From Bacillota bacterium (GTDB taxonomy: Bacteria > Bacillota_A > Clostridia > Peptostreptococcales > Anaerovoracaceae), in assembly GCA_017437925.1 (NCBI GenBank), contig JAFRWQ010000158.1:1-10459 (forward strand): a stretch of DNA of 10,459 nucleotides. The letters are read 5' to 3'. The notes beneath the pieces were generated by a model. That model was not told where the DNA came from. It worked only from the letters and a program-made list of their open reading frames with translations, and ran no database searches. The position numbers were made by a program, and so were the translations under genes. This document shows, one piece after another, positions 6,498 to 10,459 of the stretch (position 1 is the stretch's first letter; each line of letters opens with the position of its first letter).

Positions 6498-6507
6498 GTT
6501 TTATATC

Positions 6508-6511
6508 GGAG
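6508..6511 (+). promoter_or_regulatory. Shine-Dalgarno that fixes the flavoprotein start
   Basis: GGAG lies 9 bases before the ATG at 6521. The in-frame TTG at 6515 would be only 3 bases away, so the ATG is chosen. Confidence 0.55.
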
Positions 6512-6520
6512 AATTTGAAA

Positions 6521-7204
6521 ATGAAAGTACTGGTTTTAAACGGCAGCCCAAAGAAGAAGAGCGACACCTTCAGAATGACGGAAAGCTTCCTCAAAGGACT
6601 TAATAAAGACGGCGGACATGAGATCGCGGTCATCAACTCCATCGAAAAGAATATTGCGCCCTGCAGGGGCTGCTTTAAGTGCTGGGAGAGGATGGACGGC
6701 CGCTGCGTGATCGATGACGACCAGAACGCCATACTGGACCTTTACCGCGATGCGGACATAATCATCTGGAGCTTTCCCCTTTATTGCTACGCCATGCCGT
6801 CCCACCTCAAGGCGCTGCTGGACAGGACCATACCGCTGGTCAAAATGAAGATGGTGAAGCTTCCCGACGGGACGGTGCGCCATGAAGCTCTCGTTGATTT
6901 TTCAAGGATACACACCCTGGTGATCTGCGGCTGCGGCTTCCCGCACTGGGAGGGCAATTTCGACGGGCTTAAGGCCATGTGCAGGCAGTGCTTCGGAAAG
7001 CACGACATGGTCTGCGTCCCAGAAGCCCCGCTGTTCAACGTTCCCGAGGCCGCCGTTGTTGCGGAGCCTCTTCTTGCGAAGTTCGAAAGGGCGGGTGAGG
7101 AGTATTCAAAGACCCTGAGGCTTTCGGCGGAGACCGTCGCGGAGCTTGAAACTCCAATGATCCCTGCGGAAGAGTATCTGCGCAACGTGAACCGCGGCCG
7201 GTAA
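6521..7204 (+). CDS. flavodoxin-like NAD(P)H oxidoreductase with iron-sulfur flavoprotein-type cysteine motif
   Basis: A 227-residue cytoplasmic FMN-binding reductase. The N-terminal MKVLVLNGSPKKKSDTFRM is the phosphate-binding loop of the NADPH-dependent FMN reductase/flavodoxin_2 family, and FPLYCYAMPSHLKALLDR (84-102) is the conserved flavin-contacting region. Cysteines 48, 51, 54 and 62 (PCRGCFKCW, then RC) follow the C-x2-C-x2-C-x7-C spacing known from the archaeal and clostridial iron-sulfur flavoproteins, where it holds a 4Fe-4S cluster; whether this one binds a cluster is inference. Two further pairs, C137/C139 and C154/C157, are unusual. It is the first gene after a strong promoter and is followed by a GyrI-like protein and a GNAT enzyme, which suggests a role in redox or xenobiotic response. 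The electron acceptor is unknown. Confidence 0.87.
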   Translation: MKVLVLNGSPKKKSDTFRMTESFLKGLNKDGGHEIAVINSIEKNIAPCRGCFKCWERMDGRCVIDDDQNAILDLYRDADIIIWSFPLYCYAMPSHLKALLDRTIPLVKMKMVKLPDGTVRHEALVDFSRIHTLVICGCGFPHWEGNFDGLKAMCRQCFGKHDMVCVPEAPLFNVPEAAVVAEPLLAKFERAGEEYSKTLRLSAETVAELETPMIPAEEYLRNVNRGR

Positions 7205-7226
7205 GGCGCGGAAGAAAGGAGCCCCC

Positions 7227-7853
7227 ATGGCCTTTGATTTCAAAAAGGAATACAAAGAGTTCTACATGCCCAAGGACGAGCCCGGGATAGTTACGGTGCC
7301 TCCCATGAATTATATCGCGGTCAGGGGCAGCGGAGACCCCAACGCGGAAGAAGGGGAGTACAAACGGGCCATAGGCATGCTCTACGCCGTCGCCTACACG
7401 ATCAAGATGAGCGGGAAAGGTGATCGCAGGATCGAGGGCTTTTTCGACTACGTGGTCCCCCCTCTGGAGGGCTTCTGGTGGCAGGACGGCGTCATCGGAG
7501 TCGATTATTCCCGCAAGGAAGACTTCAAGTGGATCTCTGTCATAAGGCTGCCCGACTTTGTGACTAAAGCGGACTTCGACCGGGCGGTATGCGAAGCGGA
7601 GCGCAAAAAGAAGATCGATCTTTCAAAGGCAGAGTTCCTGGCCTGTGACGAAGGCCTCTGCGTCCAGTGCCTGCATCTCGGCCCCTACGACGAGGAGCCT
7701 GCGACGGTGGAGAAGATGCACCGCTTCATGGAGGAGCAGGGATATTCCCTCGACATAAGCGATAAGAGGCTCCACCACGAGATATACCTGAGCGACGCGA
7801 GAAAGACCGCGCCCGAAAAGCTGAGGACCGTTATACGCCACCCGATAAAGTGA
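7227..7853 (+). CDS. GyrI-like domain protein, 208 aa
   Basis: A soluble protein of the GyrI-like (SHS2-fold) small-molecule-binding family, in the stand-alone Lin2189-like group with no DNA-binding domain. Recognised features are the start FDFKKEYKEFYMPKDEPGI, the strand PPMNYIAVRGSGDPN (about 25-40), the aromatic DYVVPPLEGFWW (about 75-86), and the C-terminal LHLGPYDEEPATVEKMHRFM, typical of this group. Some GyrI-like proteins have been reported to hydrolyse cyclopropane-bearing DNA-alkylating compounds, and others bind ligands or gyrase; which applies here is unknown. A clear AAAGGAG lies 7 bases before the ATG. It sits between a flavin reductase and an acetyltransferase in one tight operon, consistent with handling a toxic small molecule. 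Confidence 0.85.
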   Translation: MAFDFKKEYKEFYMPKDEPGIVTVPPMNYIAVRGSGDPNAEEGEYKRAIGMLYAVAYTIKMSGKGDRRIEGFFDYVVPPLEGFWWQDGVIGVDYSRKEDFKWISVIRLPDFVTKADFDRAVCEAERKKKIDLSKAEFLACDEGLCVQCLHLGPYDEEPATVEKMHRFMEEQGYSLDISDKRLHHEIYLSDARKTAPEKLRTVIRHPIK

Positions 7854-7863
7854 GGAGAAAGTC

Positions 7864-8268
7864 ATGGAGATCAGAGAATACACGTATTTCAATATCGACG
7901 AAATAGAAAGGCTTTATTCCTCCGTCGGCTGGACCGCCTATACCCGGGACATGCCGGCCCTCATGAGGGGCTTTGAGAACTCCCTGCTCATACTGGCGGC
8001 CTATGAAAATGACGAGCTTCTGGGCCTCATAAGGGCAGTCGGCGACGGCAGCACACTGGTCTTCGTGCAGGACATCCTCGTCTTTCCGAAGCATCAAAGA
8101 AAAGGCGTGGGCACGGCCCTGCTCAGGGCTGTCCTGGAGCACTTTGCCGGGGTCCGTCAGATCGAGCTGGTGACCGACGATACTCCGAAGACCTCGGCCT
8201 TTTACAGATCGCTGGGCTTTGCCGAGCTTTCCGAGCTGGGCTGCCTGGGCTTCATGAGATACCGCTGA
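7864..8268 (+). CDS. GNAT family N-acetyltransferase, 134 aa
   Basis: A compact single-domain acetyltransferase that moves an acetyl group from acetyl-CoA to an amine. The pyrophosphate-binding motif A is QRKGVGTALL (78-87), preceded by the strand VFVQDILVFPKH. TDDTPKTSAFYRSLGF (104-119) is the conserved motif B region with the usual catalytic Tyr (Tyr114). The length is normal for this subgroup. The ATG follows GTGAGGAGAAAG, with GGAG about 8 bases upstream, and the gene starts 10 bases after the GyrI-like stop, so it is the third gene of that operon. The acceptor is unknown: a small molecule, peptide or protein are all possible. Only a poor hairpin follows the gene. Confidence 0.88.
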   Translation: MEIREYTYFNIDEIERLYSSVGWTAYTRDMPALMRGFENSLLILAAYENDELLGLIRAVGDGSTLVFVQDILVFPKHQRKGVGTALLRAVLEHFAGVRQIELVTDDTPKTSAFYRSLGFAELSELGCLGFMRYR

Positions 8269-8291
8269 GAAACGTTTTCCCGGCGGGGCTT

Positions 8292-8326
8292 TTGACTGTG
8301 CAATTGTCCGCAATTCGGTGTATAAT
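8292..8326 (+). promoter_or_regulatory. promoter with perfect -10 box and direct repeats in place of a well-spaced -35
   Basis: TATAAT (8321-8326) is perfect. TTGACT (8292-8297) is a good -35 hexamer but 23 bases away, too far for normal use. Two copies of GCAATT (8300-8305, 8310-8315), exactly one helical turn apart, occupy the spacer. An activator-dependent or repressed promoter is possible. Transcription would start near 8333. Confidence 0.5.
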
Positions 8327-8332
8327 ACAAGA

Positions 8333-8515
8333 GTAATGGGGCGGCTCCCATGGGGCCGTCCTCCGCATAATTTCAAGGCGTTTAACGCGAAGAAGGAGAG
8401 TGCTTTTTGAAAAAGTACAGCGCACCGGATATTGTCCGCTGACCGGGAGGTCTGCGGCAGGCCGGACCTCCCGCTGAAAAGCAATTGAAGTCGACAATTT
8501 TCAGGAGGTAAAACA
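8333..8515 (+). promoter_or_regulatory. structured 5' leader with mutually exclusive hairpins over the acetyltransferase Shine-Dalgarno
   Basis: The leader contains, in order: a hairpin GGGGCGGC/GCCGTCCT (8338-8362); a ribosome binding site and 11-codon frame (8393-8442); a 9-bp GC-rich hairpin CGGGAGGTC (8444-8452) with GACCTCCCG (8465-8473); and TGAAAA (8475-8480) with TTTTCA (8498-8503), next to the Shine-Dalgarno AGGAGG (8503-8508). ACCTCC (8466-8471) can pair either with GGAGGT in the 5' arm (8446-8451) or with the identical GGAGGT of the real site (8504-8509). The second choice joins the TGAAAA/TTTTCA helix into about 12 bp and would hide the start site. There is no T-run, so control would act on translation, not termination. 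No known riboswitch is recognised. Function is inference. Confidence 0.5.
8407..8442 (+). CDS. possible leader peptide, 11 aa
   Basis: A TTG-started frame, MKKYSAPDIVR, preceded by AAGGAG (8393-8398) at an 8-base spacing. Its stop codon ends one base before the 5' arm of the 9-bp hairpin, so a terminating or stalled ribosome would cover that arm. A 24-codon frame starting at the ATG 8336, almost at the predicted transcript start, ends at a TGA overlapping this TTG; it has no ribosome binding site. The peptide has no known stall motif that I recognise. Real translation is unproven. Confidence 0.35.
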   Translation: MKKYSAPDIVR

Positions 8516-9142
8516 ATGAATATAAATGACGTCACGATTCGTTTGGAAAAAGAAGAAGATCACAGAGAGGTCGAAAACCTCATCAGGGAGTCTTTCTGGA
8601 ACGTCTACCGTCCCGGCTGCAGCGAGCATTACGTAATGCACGTCTTAAGAGACGATCCGGCCTTCGTTAAGGAGCTGGACTTCGTCATGGAAAAGGACGG
8701 CAGGATAATAGGCCAGAACATGTTCATGAGGACTGTTATCAAAGCCGACGACGGCAGGGATATCCCGGTCCTCACCATGGGCCCCATATGCGTGAGCCCG
8801 GAGTTAAAGCGCAGGGGCTGGGGCAAGCGCCTGCTGGACTATTCCATTGAGAAGGCTGCGGAAATGGGCTTCGGGGCCGTGCTCTTCGAAGGAAACATAG
8901 GTTTCTACGGAAAGAGCGGCTTCGATTATTCCAGAAACTTCGGGATCAGGTATCACGACCTGCCCGAAGGGGCCGATTCATCGTTCTTTCTTTGCAGGGA
9001 GCTGGTCCCCGGTTATCTTGACGGCGTAACGGGAGTGTATCTCACCCCGGCCGGCTATTACGTGGACGACTCCGAGGTGGAGGAGTTCGACAGGAGCTTT
9101 CCGCCCAAGCTTAAATTAAAGCTCAAAGGGCAGCTGTTCTAA
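8516..9142 (+). CDS. GNAT family N-acetyltransferase (YhbS-like), 208 aa
   Basis: A 208-residue acetyltransferase with an N-terminal GNAT domain. Residues 18-45 (REVENLIRESFWN ... HYVMHVLR) match the first helices of the YhbS-like group. PVLTMGPICVSPELKRRGWGKRLLDYSIEKA (84-114) is strand 4 plus the acetyl-CoA motif A (RRGWGKRLL), and VLFEGNIGFYGKSGF (122-136) is motif B with Tyr131. The C-terminal 70 residues, with PGYLDGVTGVYLTPAGYYVDD, are the usual extension of this group. The Shine-Dalgarno AGGAGG is ideal, 7 bases before the ATG, but can be masked by the leader structure. The gene stands alone between its own promoter and a strong terminator. The substrate is unknown. Confidence 0.9.
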   Translation: MNINDVTIRLEKEEDHREVENLIRESFWNVYRPGCSEHYVMHVLRDDPAFVKELDFVMEKDGRIIGQNMFMRTVIKADDGRDIPVLTMGPICVSPELKRRGWGKRLLDYSIEKAAEMGFGAVLFEGNIGFYGKSGFDYSRNFGIRYHDLPEGADSSFFLCRELVPGYLDGVTGVYLTPAGYYVDDSEVEEFDRSFPPKLKLKLKGQLF

Positions 9143-9154
9143 ACGAGATTCGGG

Positions 9155-9201
9155 CTTCCCGCCGGAGGCTTTGCCGCCTTCGGCGGGAAGTTTGCTTTTA
9201 T
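9155..9201 (+). terminator. strong Rho-independent terminator after the second acetyltransferase
   Basis: A 15-bp stem with one G-T pair (5' arm 9155-9169, 3' arm 9176-9190), a 6-base loop, and a T-rich tail TTTGCTTTTA (9191-9200). It begins 12 bases after the stop codon. Confidence 0.93.
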
Positions 9202-9221
9202 TCCGGGGCGCGCCGCTTCCG

Positions 9222-9250
9222 TTGCAACGGCGGTTCTTTTTTGGTAAAAT
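9222..9250 (+). promoter_or_regulatory. sigma-A-type promoter before the YdcF-family gene
   Basis: TTGCAA (9222-9227) and TAAAAT (9245-9250) are separated by exactly 17 bases, giving a predicted start near 9257, about 44 bases before the coding start. It lies just after the terminator, so the next gene is transcribed independently. Confidence 0.7.
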
Positions 9251-9287
9251 ACTTTTATCAATGCGTATTTTCCGGGAATGCGAAGAC

Positions 9288-9293
9288 GGAGGA
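9288..9293 (+). promoter_or_regulatory. Shine-Dalgarno that fixes a TTG start
   Basis: GGAGGA lies 7 bases before the TTG at 9301, the only well-placed start for the long frame that follows. The overlapping frame beginning ATG at 9261 is not supported by its codons. Confidence 0.8.
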
Positions 9294-9300
9294 CAGACAA

Positions 9301-10459
9301 TTGAAGACCAAGCATTATCTCATACTCGCCGCGGCTCTTCTGTTGCTGTGCTTCGTTTACATAAATACGGTGGGAGATCATATAAGCTCCGATTTCATGA
9401 TCTACGGCGAGGAGAGGGATCCGAAAGCCTACAGCTTTAAGATCGAAAACGAAGAGGTGCTGGCTCTCACCGGCATGTCCGTAGGAGACGGGTTCGTCAG
9501 GGGGGAATTCGAGTCCCTGGCTCCCGGAAACACCATCGTCTATCTGAGCGACGGCAGCAATATCATGAACGGGCAAATGTTCTACGTCCACCGAAGCGGC
9601 CTCATAACCGAAGATACTATCTACGGGCGCTGCACCGGCGGAGAGGTCTTTCCCGCGGCAGCGGCCGTGATCCTGGCCCTTCTGCTCTATGACAGCGTAA
9701 AAAGGCTTAAAAAGTCCATGGCGGAGGACCTTTACCGCTACGCCAACATCAGGGACATGGGCCTCGTCATATACCTTTCAGCCTTCCTTCTGCTGGAGCT
9801 GGTCAGCGTATTCAATTTCAAGGGCCTGCTGAACGCGGCCTGCCTTATCACCGACACGGCCCAGACCATACTGTTCTTCTCCTTCCCACTGGTCTTCCTC
9901 ACCTCGGTAATGGTGAGCCTGAGCAACCTCAAGCTCATGAGGAACGAAGGGAAGAGCCTCAAGAACATGCTGGGCTTCATCCTGGGCCTTCTGTTCTGCG
10001 TAGGAATACTGTTCCCCGAGATAATGAACGCCTTCCTGCAGCGCACAACCCTGGTCGACGTCCACAACCAGAGGGGGATAGCCCTTTACATCTTCCTGTT
10101 CATAGAGAACATAATATATGTTATGGTCGCCTACCTTGAATGCATGCTTATAGGCACCATCGTGATAGCGGTAAAGGCCGCCCGGGCCGTGCCTCCCTTC
10201 GACAGAGACTGCATAATGATACTGGGCTGCCGGGTCGCAAAGGACGGAAGCCTCACCAGGCTGCTCAAGGGCAGGGCGGACAGGGCCCTCGAGTTTGCCC
10301 GCATGCAGAAGGAGCGCAGCGGCAAGGACATAATCTTCATCCCCTCGGGAGGAAAAGGGGCGGACGAGCCCGTATCGGAAGCCGAAGCGGTAAAGAACTA
10401 CCTTCTGAGCTGCGGAGTGCCCGAAGACCATATAATCACTGAAGACAAGTCGGCCGACA
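9301..10459 (+). CDS. membrane protein with C-terminal YdcF/SanA/ElyC (DUF218) domain (3' end outside window)
   Basis: The frame is open from the TTG at 9301 to the window end (386 codons) with no stop. Residues 5-21 are an N-terminal hydrophobic helix, 30-110 a likely extracytoplasmic beta-rich region, and about 115-130, 154-170, 185-206, 222-240, 258-275 and 278-295 further membrane helices. From residue 304 the DUF218 domain is clear: CIMILGCRVAKDGSLTRLL (304-322), GRADRALEFAR (324-334), IIFIPSGGKGADEPVSEAEA (344-363) and a GVPEDHIITEDKSAD end. This pattern matches the YdcF/SanA/ElyC family, whose members are linked to cell-envelope integrity and peptidoglycan-precursor metabolism. The long membrane region before DUF218 fits the multi-pass Gram-positive members. 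The remaining C-terminus, including the usual TxxN motif, is missing. Confidence 0.88.
   Translation, partial: MKTKHYLILAAALLLLCFVYINTVGDHISSDFMIYGEERDPKAYSFKIENEEVLALTGMSVGDGFVRGEFESLAPGNTIVYLSDGSNIMNGQMFYVHRSGLITEDTIYGRCTGGEVFPAAAAVILALLLYDSVKRLKKSMAEDLYRYANIRDMGLVIYLSAFLLLELVSVFNFKGLLNAACLITDTAQTILFFSFPLVFLTSVMVSLSNLKLMRNEGKSLKNMLGFILGLLFCVGILFPEIMNAFLQRTTLVDVHNQRGIALYIFLFIENIIYVMVAYLECMLIGTIVIAVKAARAVPPFDRDCIMILGCRVAKDGSLTRLLKGRADRALEFARMQKERSGKDIIFIPSGGKGADEPVSEAEAVKNYLLSCGVPEDHIITEDKSAD

Noticed and set aside
8444..8473. The 9-bp GC-rich hairpin as a Rho-independent terminator or transcriptional attenuator
   Set aside because: No T-run follows on either strand (CTGAAAAGC downstream on the + strand), so termination is not supported; it was kept as part of a translational switch.
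1..10459. Mobile element, CRISPR array, tRNA or toxin-antitoxin pair
   Set aside because: No transposase or integrase, no regular repeat-spacer pattern, no cloverleaf was seen; the AbrB domain at 5999-6430 lacks a neighbouring toxin and belongs to an exporter regulator.

Overview
The window reads as a chromosomal segment of a GC-rich Bacillota, probably class Clostridia. Supporting signs are strong AGGAGG-type ribosome binding sites, TTGNNN/TATAAT promoters with 17-base spacing, heavy use of ATA and AGG codons despite high GC, a two-domain XRE-AbrB regulator and short ABC-2 drug-type transporters. This placement is inferred from style; no marker gene gives a genus. Every supported gene is on the + strand. 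I see no tRNA, rRNA, CRISPR array, insertion sequence or integrase.

Layout. (1) 2-736 is the 3' part of a 23S rRNA uracil-C5 methyltransferase. (2) 749-3104 is a run of closely packed genes: a CDP-alcohol phosphatidyltransferase that looks more AT-rich than its neighbours, an unrecognised 170-residue protein, a class I SAM methyltransferase, and an unrecognised 140-residue protein with an RSWTG motif. (3) 3130-4431 is a likely separate unit: promoter, an unknown 110-residue protein, an overlapping lipoprotein gene with a G9 tract near its 3' end, and a Rho-independent terminator. (4) 4556-6430 is a promoter followed by an ABC-2 exporter (ATPase and permease, coupled by a 1-base overlap) and an XRE-AbrB fusion regulator, probably one self-regulated operon. 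(5) 6457-8268 has a near-consensus promoter whose -10 box sits inside a perfect 10-bp inverted repeat, driving an iron-sulfur flavoprotein-like reductase, a GyrI-like small-molecule-binding protein and a small GNAT acetyltransferase. This resembles a stress or xenobiotic-response operon. (6) 8321-9201 is a -10 box, a structured leader of about 180 nt, a second GNAT acetyltransferase and a strong terminator. (7) 9222 to the end is a promoter and a TTG-started membrane protein with a C-terminal YdcF/SanA/ElyC (DUF218) domain, cut off by the window edge.

The most interesting item is the leader at 8333-8515. It holds an 11-codon open frame with its own ribosome binding site. Just after that frame's stop codon is a 9-bp hairpin whose 5' arm carries an exact copy (GGAGGT) of the acetyltransferase's Shine-Dalgarno. 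The 3' arm (ACCTCC) can pair either with that decoy or with the real Shine-Dalgarno, and the second pairing is extended by an adjacent TGAAAA/TTTTCA helix. This is the architecture of a translational switch, possibly gated by a leader peptide. It is an inference from base complementarity and has not been tested.
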